A stretch of DNA of 62,682 nucleotides from Phycisphaerales bacterium (GTDB taxonomy: Bacteria > Planctomycetota > Phycisphaerae > Phycisphaerales > UBA1924). Location: the NCBI GenBank assembly GCA_019750095.1, contig JAIEOW010000120.1, positions 1 through 62,682 of the forward strand, in the 5' to 3' direction. The notes below the pieces were generated by a model, which saw only the letters and a list, made by a program, of their open reading frames with translations, did not search any database and had not been told where the DNA came from. Below, piece after piece: positions 18,512 to 27,323 of this stretch; within the stretch, counting starts at the first letter, position 1, and each line of letters starts with the position of its first letter. Both the position numbers and the translations under genes were made by a program.

Positions 18512-19717
18512 TCAGCGACGCCGACGACCCGCGAGCAGGCCGCCCATTGCGAGCAGGGCCACCGCGCCGGGCGCGGGAATGACCGGGCTGCCCGGGGTGA
18601 AGTCGACCCCACGGAACGCCGTGTTGCCCCCCGCCGTCGCCAGCGTGGTGAACACCGACGCCGCTCCGGTGTCAACCACAGCGACGAGCTTGTTGCCCGT
18701 CGTCGCATTGATCGCGTCGGCGGTCGTCGCATACAGGATCACGTTGCCGGAGGCATCCACCGTGCCCGCAAGCCCGCGCAGCCCGGCCGTCAGCCCACCG
18801 GTGATGCGATACGCGAGTTCCCAGTTGCCTGTCGTGCTGTTCAGCACCCACTTCTGCAACCCGCCTCGGTTTGTGCTCGCCGAGCCGATGCTGCCATCAT
18901 CCGCGGCATAAATCGTCGACCCGTCGGCCTGCCAGAAGTCATACGTCGACAGCCCCGTCACCGCCGCGAACCCGGGCAGCAGATACCCAGCGCCGCCATC
19001 GACGACATTAATCCCGATAAAGCTACCGGACTGCGTCGAAAACAGGATCTGGCCGCTCGGGTTGTAGTTCACATTGCGGATGTTGGTCGCGTTGGCGATG
19101 AGTTGCGTTGAGGTCGTGCCCAACGACGGATCGAACGATCGCACGCCGCCAGTGATCGTCTGGTTGTTCGTGGTACCGGCAACGCCGCCAGTGATGAACG
19201 TGTTGCCATCCTGCGTAATCACCGAGCGGAAGTTGGAGTTGCTGTACGCCTGCGTCATCTCGTAATAGTTCACCGCGCCCGAACCATCCAGGCGACCGAC
19301 CACGCGGCGGACATCCGGGTTGCCCGTGCCGTTGTTGAACGACGCCCCGATCGTCGTGCCGTTGGGGCTCGCGACACCGGCCACCCAGTTGTACCCAGCC
19401 ATCGTCAGATACTGCCCGTTCTGCGAGAGCGTGAGCGCGCCCTCCGCGCTGGTGCTGGCGCCGATGGTCAGACGCGTCGGATCGCCCGCCGTGCTCCCGA
19501 GCGCGATGTTGTTCCCGTTGAACGCACCGCTCGTCGCGCCGGTCAGCCCAAACTCGCGGATCGTCACCGCACCCGCTTGCCCATTGAACGCGGCTGTCGA
19601 CGTCACCGACGAGATCGCCAGATTGTTTGGGGTAAATGCAGCCGCCGACACCGTCCCAGCACTCGCCGCCAGAACGCCCGCCGCGCACACCACACAGATA
19701 GCCATCGCGCTCTTCAC
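18512..19717 (-). CDS. Exported protein with PEP-CTERM-like sorting tail
   Basis: 401 residues. A signal peptide covers about 1-26. A body rich in Asn, Thr, Gly and Ser carries short recurrent beta segments (RTG-like turns and FDPSLGTTS). It ends in PAPGAVALLAMGGLLAGRRRR-type sequence: a PAPG motif, a hydrophobic helix and four terminal arginines. This is the architecture of PEP-CTERM proteins, which in other bacteria are processed by exosortase. No exosortase is in the window. The body may be a beta-propeller; that is inference. The start is GTG with a GGAGAGAG Shine-Dalgarno and a hairpin just upstream of it. Confidence 0.85.
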   Translation of the reverse strand: MKSAMAICVVCAAGVLAASAGTVSAAAFTPNNLAISSVTSTAAFNGQAGAVTIREFGLTGATSGAFNGNNIALGSTAGDPTRLTIGASTSAEGALTLSQNGQYLTMAGYNWVAGVASPNGTTIGASFNNGTGNPDVRRVVGRLDGSGAVNYYEMTQAYSNSNFRSVITQDGNTFITGGVAGTTNNQTITGGVRSFDPSLGTTSTQLIANATNIRNVNYNPSGQILFSTQSGSFIGINVVDGGAGYLLPGFAAVTGLSTYDFWQADGSTIYAADDGSIGSASTNRGGLQKWVLNSTTGNWELAYRITGGLTAGLRGLAGTVDASGNVILYATTADAINATTGNKLVAVVDTGAASVFTTLATAGGNTAFRGVDFTPGSPVIPAPGAVALLAMGGLLAGRRRR

Positions 19718-19730
19718 GCTTCTCTCTCCT

Positions 19731-19756
19731 CACTTGGCCCAATCTCTGGTCAAGTG
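19731..19756 (-). promoter_or_regulatory. Leader hairpin next to the ribosome-binding site of the PEP-CTERM gene
   Basis: CACTTGGCC at 19731-19739 pairs with GGTCAAGTG at 19748-19756 (nine pairs, one of them G-T) around an 8-base loop. On the minus strand the hairpin ends exactly where the GGAGAGAG ribosome-binding site (19721-19730) begins, so it would sit in the 5' leader. It could affect translation or mRNA stability. No known RNA family recognised. Confidence 0.3.
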
Positions 19757-20181
19757 GCAATAGCCACCCGCCGAAATCGGGGGTTTCTTGTAGCTTTCAG
19801 AATATCGTGTTAAGGAATCGTGAACAAGCGAAGTTCATGGATTTCAGGACAAATCTATCAGGGATTGCCCGGATCCTTCGTCGGCTCGCACGCAGACTCC
19901 ACCGCCCTCGGTCCCAATCGTCGATCTGAACCATCCCTTGGAGCAACTCTTGTCCGGGATCAACTTCGGGCAAGCTCCAGCGGCCTGAATCCAAACACGA
20001 AGATGGGCACGAACCGGCTCCATGTTCCCGTTCCTCGATTCTGTTCACGCGTCCTCCGCGCGTCGCATCTCTCTGAATGATGTTTTCGGAGGATGCGAGA
20101 TGCAACCCGCTCGCCCGAACACCTGGCCCATCCACGACCACGCAGCACTCTCGCGAGCCGGTCTGGACTTGGAGACGCTCG
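19757..20181. other. Intergenic region between two divergent genes
   Basis: About 425 bases with lower GC near 19760-19860 than the flanking genes. It should hold divergent promoters for the PEP-CTERM gene and the SelL-like gene. I see no protein, RNA gene or convincing promoter pair. An open plus-strand frame covers its right end but lacks coding character before the TTG at 20182. Confidence 0.5.
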
Positions 20182-21141
20182 TTGAACACCAAACTTCAAG
20201 GACACTCGGCCACCCCAAGGTGGATGCGGCACTGGCTGGTGTTTGCAGGGATCTACAACATTCTCTGGGGCGCGGCGATGGGGATCGCGCCGATCTGGAC
20301 ACTCAAAGCCCTCGGCGTGTCGCCGGCAAGCACCGAGCTTTGGCCGCAGCTCTGGGCGTGCATCGGGATGATCGTGGGCGTCTATGGCGTGGGCTACCTG
20401 ATCGCTTCTAGAGACCCGGCGCGGCACTGGCCGATCGTGCTCGTTGGCCTTCTGGGCAAGATTCTCGGCCCCATCGGATTCATCGACGCGGCGGTCCGCG
20501 GCCTGCTTCCATGGTCGATGGGCGTCACGATCCTCACGAACGATCTTCTCTGGTGGATTCCATTCTCGATGATCCTCTGGCACGCGGCACGCGCTGCGCA
20601 GCCGACGCCTCCGGTACAGAGCATTTCGCTTGAGGACGCACTGAACGGCCTGCGTGATGACCAGGGCCGGACGCTGCGAGAGCTCACCGACCAGCGGCAG
20701 GTTCTCGTCGTGCTCCTCAGACACTCCGGCTGCACATTCTGCCGACAGACACTCTCGGACATCGCACGCTGGCAGGCCGACCTTGCCAACTCTGGAGTCG
20801 GAATCGCGATCGTTGGTTTGTCCAGCTCGCCCGCCGACCTGCGAGCTCTTGGCGAACGCTACGGCGTCTCCGCCGCCTCCTGGGTGGCCGATCCGGATCG
20901 CCTGCTCTATCGCGCACTTGAGCTTCAGCGCGGAACCTTCCTGCAGCTCTTTGGACCACGCGTGTGGGTGTCCGGACTTCTCGTCGCGGCGAAGGGCCAT
21001 GGAATCGGCAAGCTCGATGGCGACGGATTCCAGATGCCCGGCGCGTTCATCGTCCATCGTGGACGCGTCGTGCGTGCATATCGCCACAAGACCGCCGCCG
21101 ATCGGCCGAACCTCATGGAGTTCGCGTGCCCGATCAACTGA
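20182..21141 (+). CDS. Membrane-anchored SelL-related redox protein
   Basis: 319 residues from a TTG start. An N-terminal domain of about 145 residues has four hydrophobic segments (RHWLVFAGIYNILWG, ACIGMIVGVYGVGYL and others). It is followed by a thioredoxin-fold domain of the AhpC/TSA_2 (SelL-like) type with CTFC (C184, C187) in HSGCTFCRQT. The domain continues with AAKGHGIGKLDGDGFQMPGAFIVHRG, a stretch cited by its key words GDGFQMPG, typical of this family. The TTG is chosen because GGAGA lies six bases before it and the next in-frame ATG (20224) has none. Likely a membrane-tethered thiol-disulfide or peroxide-handling protein; the electron partner is unknown. Overlaps the next gene by 16 bases. 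Confidence 0.82.
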   Translation: MNTKLQGHSATPRWMRHWLVFAGIYNILWGAAMGIAPIWTLKALGVSPASTELWPQLWACIGMIVGVYGVGYLIASRDPARHWPIVLVGLLGKILGPIGFIDAAVRGLLPWSMGVTILTNDLLWWIPFSMILWHAARAAQPTPPVQSISLEDALNGLRDDQGRTLRELTDQRQVLVVLLRHSGCTFCRQTLSDIARWQADLANSGVGIAIVGLSSSPADLRALGERYGVSAASWVADPDRLLYRALELQRGTFLQLFGPRVWVSGLLVAAKGHGIGKLDGDGFQMPGAFIVHRGRVVRAYRHKTAADRPNLMEFACPIN

Positions 21142-21566
21142 ACGCACTCGTGCCCATCGTTCATGCCGGCGCAACATGGTTCATGGTCGGGCTGATCTGG
21201 TTTGTCCAGATCGTGCACTACCCGCTGATGGGCTCGGTTCCCGATGCAGCCGCCACGGCATATGCACGATCGCACCAGCGTCGCACCACGTGGATCGTCG
21301 CGCCAGTGATGCTCATCGAGGCCATGTCCGCCGCGGCGCTCTTCTTCCTCCCGCTCGGCCGGTTCAACGGCACGCCGCTGCTTTGGACGGGCCTGCTGCT
21401 GCTGGTTGCGATCTGGATCTCAACGTTCGCTGTTCTTGTGCCGCTGCATGAGCGTTTGGCCCGCCAGCCCCATCCGCGCATCGTGCGCGGGCTTGTTGTC
21501 TGGAACTGGGTCCGGACGATCTCCTGGACGGCGCGAGGAATCATCGCACTTGGACTGCTGCGATAG
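21126..21566 (+). CDS. Four-helix integral membrane protein
   Basis: 146 residues with four membrane helices at about 10-32, 52-75, 82-106 and 124-144. The first helix ends in WFVQIVHYPLM. No family name can be given with confidence, although similar short proteins with a conserved HAG...QIVHYP segment occur in varied bacteria. The GTG start at 21126 lies inside the 3' end of the SelL-like gene and follows GGAG, so the two are translationally coupled and may act together at the membrane. Confidence 0.75.
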   Translation: MPDQLNALVPIVHAGATWFMVGLIWFVQIVHYPLMGSVPDAAATAYARSHQRRTTWIVAPVMLIEAMSAAALFFLPLGRFNGTPLLWTGLLLLVAIWISTFAVLVPLHERLARQPHPRIVRGLVVWNWVRTISWTARGIIALGLLR

Positions 21567-21569
21567 CTC

Positions 21570-21600
21570 TTTGGCACTCCTCGCTTGAGGAGTGCAAAGC
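21570..21600. terminator. Bidirectional terminator hairpin
   Basis: CTTTGGCACTCCTC and GAGGAGTGCAAAG form a 13-bp stem with one bulged G and a GCTT loop. It lies 4 bases after the plus-strand stop and 18 bases from the pilT stop on the minus strand. The lower stem supplies TTT/AAA on both strands, so it can serve both convergent genes. Confidence 0.75.
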
Positions 21601-21617
21601 CGCATACTCGGTGCCCA

Positions 21618-22757
21618 TTACGCCTTGCCCGGCTTTTCCTTGTCCATGTCGCCGTCGTCGATATCCCACTCGGCGCGGCCGACCGTGCGTCCCAGGCGGT
21701 GCACCTTGTCGCGCAGGTCGCCCGGGTTCTTGCTCTTGTCGATCATCTCCTCGGCGGAGATCATGTCGCGGGTATATAGCGACCAGAGATGGTCGTCGAG
21801 CAACTGCATGCCGAATCGCTTGCCGGTCTGGATCGCCGAGTCGATGCGGAAAGTCTTGCCTTCGCGGATCAGGTTGGCGATGGCGGGGGTGATGACGAGG
21901 AACTCATACCCGGCGACCATGCCCTTGACATCCTTGCGGGCCAAAAGCACCTGCGACAGAATCGAGATGAGCGCGGTCGAGAGCTGCACTCGGATCTGGT
22001 TCTGCTGGGTCACGGGGAAGGCGTCGACGATACGGTCGATGGTCTTCGCCGCTCCGGTCGTGTGCAGGGTGCCGAACACAAGGTGGCCTGTTTCGGCGGC
22101 ACGCACCGCGGCCTCGATGGTCTCGAGGTCGCGCATTTCGCCCACCAGGATGCAGTCGGGGTCCTGGCGCAGCACGCGGCGCAGCGCCTCGGCAAAGCTC
22201 GGAACATCGGTACCCACTTCACGCTGGTTCACGATCGACTTCTTGTGGAAGTGGTAATACTCGATCGGGTCTTCCATCGTGACGATGTGCCGCTCAAAGT
22301 TCGTGTTCACATAGTCGATCATCGTCGCCAGCGAGGTCGTCTTTCCCGAGCCCGTCGGCCCGGTGACCAGGAACATGCCACGCGGCCGCCGGATCAGTTC
22401 GCGGCACATGTCCGGCAGACCGATCTGCTCGAAGGTCAGCAGCTTGTTGGGAATCTGCCGGAGCACGATCGCCAGATCGCCACGCTGACGGAAGATCGAG
22501 ACGCGGAAGCGGGCCATGTCGCCGTAGGCGAAGCCGAAGTCGCAACCGCCCTCTTCCTGCAGTTCCTGCTGAGATCGCTCGCTGGCGATGGACTTCATGA
22601 GCGAGACCATGTCGTCGGAGTCGAGGACCTTGGTCTGGAGATTGCGCAGGCCGCCGTGCAGTCGCAGCGTCGGCGGACGCCCGACCGTCAGGTGCAAGTC
22701 GGCGGCGCCGAGCTTGATGACGGTGTCGAGCAGGCGGTCGATCTGGATCGTGGACAT
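21618..22757 (-). CDS. pilT: Type IV pilus retraction ATPase PilT
   Basis: 379-residue hexameric secretion ATPase that drives pilus disassembly and twitching. It shows LGAADLHLT at the N-terminus, Walker A GPTGSGKT at 133-140, the Asp box EDPIEY, Walker B ILVGEMRD and the His box GTLHTTGAA. The C-terminal part contains LARKDVKGMVAGYEFL. It lacks the zinc Cys4 segment of PilB. It lies 54 bases downstream of pilB on the same strand, probably in one operon. The acidic tail after residue 365 is an extra. Confidence 0.96.
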   Translation of the reverse strand: MSTIQIDRLLDTVIKLGAADLHLTVGRPPTLRLHGGLRNLQTKVLDSDDMVSLMKSIASERSQQELQEEGGCDFGFAYGDMARFRVSIFRQRGDLAIVLRQIPNKLLTFEQIGLPDMCRELIRRPRGMFLVTGPTGSGKTTSLATMIDYVNTNFERHIVTMEDPIEYYHFHKKSIVNQREVGTDVPSFAEALRRVLRQDPDCILVGEMRDLETIEAAVRAAETGHLVFGTLHTTGAAKTIDRIVDAFPVTQQNQIRVQLSTALISILSQVLLARKDVKGMVAGYEFLVITPAIANLIREGKTFRIDSAIQTGKRFGMQLLDDHLWSLYTRDMISAEEMIDKSKNPGDLRDKVHRLGRTVGRAEWDIDDGDMDKEKPGKA

Positions 22758-22811
22758 GGTGTGCTCGTAGAGAGAGTCTGAGTCGGAGCGATCACGAAAA
22801 AACGAACCGGT

Positions 22812-24587
22812 TTACTTCTTGGCCTCGCCCTCAACTTGGGCCATGCGGGCCACCTCATCCGGCGTGGTCACGCCCTTGAGGATCTTGATCTTGCCGTCCT
22901 GCACAAGCGACCGCATGCCCGCGGCGAGCGCGGCCTTGCGGATCTGCTCGATCGGGGCCATGTTGAAGGCCATCTCGCGGATCTCCGAGTTCATCAGCAT
23001 CATCTCGAAGATCGCCTGACGCCCACGATACCCGGCGTTGTTGCACTGATCACACCCAACATTCTTGTGCGCCTTGCCCCGGGCCTCGTCGGGGGTCATG
23101 CCGCAGAGGTGCAGATACTTCGGGTCCGGGTTCGGATCGATCGCCTTGCAGTGCTTGCAGAGCACGCGCAGCAGTCGCTGGGCCATGATCGCCTGGATCG
23201 AGCTGGCGACGAGGAACGGCTTGATGCCCATGTCGATCAATCGCGTGATCGAGCTTGGCGCGTCGTTGGTGTGCAGCGTCGAGAAGACCAGGTGGCCCGT
23301 GAGTGCGGCCTGGATCGCGATCTCGCCGACTTCCCGGTCTCGGATTTCGCCGACCAGAATGATGTTCGGCGCCTGACGCAGCATCGACTTCAGCACTTCC
23401 TTGAACGAGAGCCCGATCTTCTCGTTGATCTGCACCTGGTTGATCCCGTCGAAGTTGTATTCGATCGGGTCCTCGGCGGTGATGATCTTGCGGTCGGGCC
23501 GATTCAGCACGTCGAGCGCCGAGTACAGCGTCGTGGTCTTTCCCGAACCCGTCGGGCCGGTGACCAGGAAGATGCCGTTGGGCCGACGGATGATCCGGTT
23601 GAAGACCGCGAGGTTGTCCTCCTCGAAGCCGAGGTTGACCAGACCGATCTTGACCGAGTCCGGACGCAGAATACGAAGAACGATCGATTCGCCGTGATAC
23701 GCCGGGCACGCCGAGACGCGGAAGTCGATCTGCGTCTCGTCCATGTGGATCTTGATGCGCCCGTCCTGCGGCACGCGCTTCTCGGCGATGTTCATGCCCG
23801 CCATCAGCTTCATGCGGCTGAGCACCGAGTTCTGCATGCGCTTGGGCAGGTTGTCACGCTCCATGCACACGCCGTCGATGCGATAGCGCAAGCGCACCCG
23901 GTCGGCCATCGGCTCGATGTGGATATCGCTGGCCCGCATCTTTACCGCTTCAACCAGCATGCGGGTGCAGAGCTTCACGATCGGCGCATCGTCCGCCGCC
24001 ACGTCGATCGACTTGTCCACCGAACGGTCGACCGAACGGTCCACCGACTTGTCGATCGACTCGGTCACCAGCGACTTGCCCGCCTCGACCATTTTGATGT
24101 CTTCGGTCAGCGACTTCTGCGGCTTGCCGCCGGGACCGACGCCGCCGGGTGCGCCGTTCAGCTTGTTTTCGATGTACCACTTGATCTGGCTCTTGGCCGC
24201 CAGCCGCGGCTCAAGCTCGGTATTCAACCGGAATCGGAGCAGGTCCTGCATCTCGATGTCGGTGGGGTCGTGGATGACCAGTTGCAGCCGCCCGCTGACC
24301 TTGGCCAGGGGCAGGATCAGGTGCTTCTTGATGAGCTCCTCGGGAATGAGCTTGCCATCAACCTTGCCGGTCATGTTTGCCGCGGCGAGATCGACATATT
24401 CCATGCCGTGCTGGTGGGCGAGGGCTTTGGCGATCTGGTCGTCTTTGACAAAGCCAAGCTCGACGAGGGCTTCGCCGATGCGTTTGCCGGAGGATTGGGC
24501 TTTGGCAAGCCCCTCATCCAGTTGCTTCTGGTTGATGAGCCCCCAACCGAGAAGAATCTCGCCGATTTTCTTGCGTGATCGCGCCAT
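22812..24587 (-). CDS. pilB: Type IV pilus assembly / type II secretion ATPase (PilB/GspE family)
   Basis: 591-residue traffic ATPase powering pilus extension or pseudopilus assembly. An N-terminal MshEN-like domain (KKIGEILLGWGLI, IGEALVELGFV) covers about 1-150. The core has ASDIHIEP, Walker A GPTGSGKT at 344-351, EDPIEY, Walker B LVGEIRD at 411-417 and the His box STLHTNDA. Zinc cysteines are C477, C480, C512 and C515. The linker between domains contains five S-[VI]-D tetrads (residues 177-195). PilB is the likeliest name because pilT follows, but GspE cannot be excluded since pseudopilins, not true pilins, are the only substrates in the window. Confidence 0.94.
   Translation of the reverse strand: MARSRKKIGEILLGWGLINQKQLDEGLAKAQSSGKRIGEALVELGFVKDDQIAKALAHQHGMEYVDLAAANMTGKVDGKLIPEELIKKHLILPLAKVSGRLQLVIHDPTDIEMQDLLRFRLNTELEPRLAAKSQIKWYIENKLNGAPGGVGPGGKPQKSLTEDIKMVEAGKSLVTESIDKSVDRSVDRSVDKSIDVAADDAPIVKLCTRMLVEAVKMRASDIHIEPMADRVRLRYRIDGVCMERDNLPKRMQNSVLSRMKLMAGMNIAEKRVPQDGRIKIHMDETQIDFRVSACPAYHGESIVLRILRPDSVKIGLVNLGFEEDNLAVFNRIIRRPNGIFLVTGPTGSGKTTTLYSALDVLNRPDRKIITAEDPIEYNFDGINQVQINEKIGLSFKEVLKSMLRQAPNIILVGEIRDREVGEIAIQAALTGHLVFSTLHTNDAPSSITRLIDMGIKPFLVASSIQAIMAQRLLRVLCKHCKAIDPNPDPKYLHLCGMTPDEARGKAHKNVGCDQCNNAGYRGRQAIFEMMLMNSEIREMAFNMAPIEQIRKAALAAGMRSLVQDGKIKILKGVTTPDEVARMAQVEGEAKK
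24003..24059 (-). repeat. 12-base tandem repeat inside pilB encoding S-V/I-D-K/R units
   Basis: Nearly identical 12-base units (GTCGACCGAACG type) encode the linker SIDK-SVDR-SVDR-SVDK-SID of the PilB protein. Both ends contain the palindrome GTCGATCGAC. The tract lies between the MshEN-like domain and the ATPase core, keeps frame in steps of four residues, and could change length by slippage. Confidence 0.8.
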
Positions 24588-24812
24588 GGGAATCTACGAA
24601 AACGACCTGCGGTTGAAGAGCGGGGTTGCGATGCCGATGGATGCCGTCTGAAGCCGAGCGGGTATCCTATCCGGGTTTGGCCCGCGCGCGGCCGAGCAAG
24701 ATCGGTTTCTCCTGTTCACGCGAAGCCAGACCGCGCCTGGCGTCATCCAAGACCTTGGTCACTCGCACGCGAAGTTCTTGAAGATCGATTCGCACGAGTC
24801 ACCACCCCGATC

Positions 24813-25481
24813 ATGAATCAACGGCCCACCCCAAAGCTCCTGATCACCGCCGGCCCGACGCAGGAACCGATCGACGCGGTGCGATACCTCGGCAACCGCT
24901 CCTCCGGACGCCTCGGGATCGCCCTCGCCGAGGCCGCCAAAAATCGCGGGTGGGATGTGCTGCTGTTGCTCGGTCCAACCACCACTCCCCCACCATCCCC
25001 AGATACGCATCTGCGGGTGCTCAGGTTCCGAACAACTGCCGACCTTGAAGGACTGCTCGCGGAACACGCGCCAAGCTCGGAAATTCTGGTCATGGCGGCG
25101 GCCGTGGCGGACTATCGCCCCAAAGGGGGCGGTTCGACAGCCGGAAAACTCCCCCGCTCTTCAGCGGGCCTGACCCTGGAGCTGGAAGCCACGCCCGACC
25201 TGCTCGCAGGGTGTACCGCGCGGCGCCGACCCGGCCAGTTCTTCGTGGGCTTTGCCCTTGAGCCCCAAGATCGCCTGCTGGATTCGGCCCGTGCCAAGCT
25301 GACCCGAAAGAAGGTCGACATGGTGGTCGCCAATCCGTTGGAAACCATGGACGCGTCGACGATTGATGCGGTCTTGGTCTTGCCCAGCAAGCCCGAGATC
25401 CGCACGCCCGGCGCGATGGACAAAGCCGCGTTTGCGCCCTGGCTTTTGGATCGCATCGAGGCCGCGGTGTCGCAAGGATGA
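24813..25481 (+). CDS. Standalone phosphopantothenate-cysteine ligase domain (CoaB-type)
   Basis: 222 residues covering only the CoaB half of the usual CoaBC protein. It has TAGPTQEPIDAVRYLGNRSSGRLG for nucleotide binding, here recognised by its core GPTQEPID and NRSSG. It also has MAAAVADYRP, GKLPR for the conserved lysine segment, GFALE and VANPL. CoaB joins 4'-phosphopantothenate to cysteine in coenzyme A synthesis. The CoaC decarboxylase is not attached and not in the window, so it should be encoded elsewhere. Start chosen at the ATG directly before the conserved region. Divergent from pilB, 225 bases apart. Confidence 0.85.
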   Translation: MNQRPTPKLLITAGPTQEPIDAVRYLGNRSSGRLGIALAEAAKNRGWDVLLLLGPTTTPPPSPDTHLRVLRFRTTADLEGLLAEHAPSSEILVMAAAVADYRPKGGGSTAGKLPRSSAGLTLELEATPDLLAGCTARRRPGQFFVGFALEPQDRLLDSARAKLTRKKVDMVVANPLETMDASTIDAVLVLPSKPEIRTPGAMDKAAFAPWLLDRIEAAVSQG

Positions 25482-25514
25482 CCATCGCCCGCGGGCTGGG
25501 CCTACGGTCAAGCA

Positions 25515-27314
25515 ATGCCGCAGCGCCCAAAGAGCAACTCAACCAAACCCCACGGTCCTGATCCCAAGCGTTCGGAGGGCGGATCATCCAAGCCGGCGGT
25601 TCGTGCCCAGTTCATCGCCCGCGGCGTGCGCGTCGTGTATGAAGACGAGCATGTCATCGTCGTTGACAAACCCATCGGCATGATCACGGCGGATCCTGCT
25701 CGGGCGACGGGGTCACAGTACAACCCATCGGCACGCGAGGGCGAGACGCTGTTTGATGCCGTGAAAAAGCACGTCAAGGCCGGCAAGTCCAAGGTGCGCG
25801 CCAAGAAATCCGAAGAGGGCGACCGCCCGCGCATCGGCCGCGTCTGGGTCATCCATCGCCTGGACAAAGAGGCCTCCGGGCTCGTGGTCTTTGGCAAAAC
25901 CGATCTCGCATTTGAAAAGCTGAAGGACCAGTTTCACGCCAAGCTCGCTCGGCGGATGTACTTTGCCGTCACCGAAGGCATCCTGGCGCCCGAAGGTGCA
26001 ACGGGCACGCACCAATCGATGATCGCCGAGGATCGCGGCCCGGGACAGGGACGCATCGAGCGACCCGGCATGCGCCCGGGTGGCGACGGCCGCAAGCTCG
26101 CGATCACACACTATCGCGTCGTCGCGACGAGCACCCCCCCCACTCCGCCGCGATCGCTCGTGCAGGTGCGCCTTGAGACCGGACGCAAGAATCAGATCCG
26201 CGTGCACATGCAGGAACTGGGCCACCCTCTCGCGGGTGATCGGCGATTTGGGGCGACGAGCGATCCGATCGAACGCGTTGCGCTCCACGCGGCGGAGCTT
26301 GGGTTTGAGCATCCGGAAACCGGCGAAGCGATGATGTTCCGCTCGCCCGTGCCGGGCGGGTTTTATCGAGCCGTCGGGCAGAAGCCGCCGCGTGATGCCG
26401 CGGCGGATCAGCCGGACTTTGGCGACGAAGATCACGGATCGGCATCGCGCCCGCCAGGGACCGTATCGAGCGCAAAACCACCAACGCGAGCGGCGAACGC
26501 ATCCGCAGGCGCAACGCCGCGCGAGGAAGACACCTCGTGGAACGAAGTCGCCCAGTGGTACGACAACCTGCTGGAAGACAAGGGCAGCGACCACTACGAA
26601 CAGATCATCGTTCCCGGCACGATCGCGCTGCTGGGCGGGTCTGACGCGATCCGGAGCGCGAACATCCTTGATGTGGCCTGCGGCCAGGGCATGCTCTGCC
26701 GTCGGCTGGCGACGCTCGGCGCAACGGTCACCGGTGTGGACGCAGCACCAAAGCTGATCGAGGCCGCCCGCACCCGCGCCACGGTGCGGTCGGGCGCGAC
26801 GCCGATCACCTATCACATCGCCGACGCTCGCGATTTTTCCGCGCTCAAGCTCAAGGGCTTTGACGCGGCGACGTGCATCATGGCGCTCTCGAACATCGAT
26901 CCGATCGAGCCCGCACTCGCCGGCATCTCGGGCGCGCTCCGTCCCGGCGGCACGATGGTCGCCGTGATCGTGCACCCCGCGTTTCGCTCCCCGGGCGAGA
27001 CGCACTGGGGGTGGGACGATCAGCAGCAGCGGCAGTTCCGGCGCGTCGACGCGTATCTCACGCCCTATCGCAAGGACATCCGCATGCACCCGGGCAAAGC
27101 CGCCCAGGGCAAGCGCGAGGGCACGATCACCACTCAGACCTTTCACCGCCCGATCGGCGCGTATGTCAAGGCCATCACCGCGAGCGGCCTGCGGGTGACG
27201 CATCTGGGCGAATGGATCAGTCGGCGTGCCGCGGATTCCGGCCCGCGAGCGCCGGAAGAGAATCGGGCGCGGATGGAGATTCCGCTGTTTCTGGCGATTG
27301 TGGCGGAGAAGTGA
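25515..27314 (+). CDS. Fusion of RluA-family pseudouridine synthase and class I methyltransferase
   Basis: 599 residues in one uninterrupted frame. Residues about 35-300 form an RluA-type pseudouridine synthase: VVDKPIGM, the catalytic HRLDKEASGLVVF, YFAVTEG, and TGRKNQIRVHMQELGHPLAGD. A Pro/Ala/Ser-rich linker covers about 300-345. Residues about 345-599 form a class I SAM methyltransferase: WNEVAQWYDNLL, motif I DVACGQGMLCRRLA, GVDAAPKLIEAAR, and LRPGGTMVAVIVHPAF. The usual two reactions are uridine isomerisation in RNA and methyl transfer; the targets are unknown. The N-terminal 30 residues are basic and low-complexity. It lies 33 bases after the coaB-type gene. Confidence 0.9.
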   Translation: MPQRPKSNSTKPHGPDPKRSEGGSSKPAVRAQFIARGVRVVYEDEHVIVVDKPIGMITADPARATGSQYNPSAREGETLFDAVKKHVKAGKSKVRAKKSEEGDRPRIGRVWVIHRLDKEASGLVVFGKTDLAFEKLKDQFHAKLARRMYFAVTEGILAPEGATGTHQSMIAEDRGPGQGRIERPGMRPGGDGRKLAITHYRVVATSTPPTPPRSLVQVRLETGRKNQIRVHMQELGHPLAGDRRFGATSDPIERVALHAAELGFEHPETGEAMMFRSPVPGGFYRAVGQKPPRDAAADQPDFGDEDHGSASRPPGTVSSAKPPTRAANASAGATPREEDTSWNEVAQWYDNLLEDKGSDHYEQIIVPGTIALLGGSDAIRSANILDVACGQGMLCRRLATLGATVTGVDAAPKLIEAARTRATVRSGATPITYHIADARDFSALKLKGFDAATCIMALSNIDPIEPALAGISGALRPGGTMVAVIVHPAFRSPGETHWGWDDQQQRQFRRVDAYLTPYRKDIRMHPGKAAQGKREGTITTQTFHRPIGAYVKAITASGLRVTHLGEWISRRAADSGPRAPEENRARMEIPLFLAIVAEK

Positions 27315-27323
27315 GGTCGCCCT

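Noticed and set aside
22836..24578. 580-codon plus-strand frame
   Set aside because: Exactly antisense to pilB and rich in His, Arg and Val as expected for a complement of a real gene.
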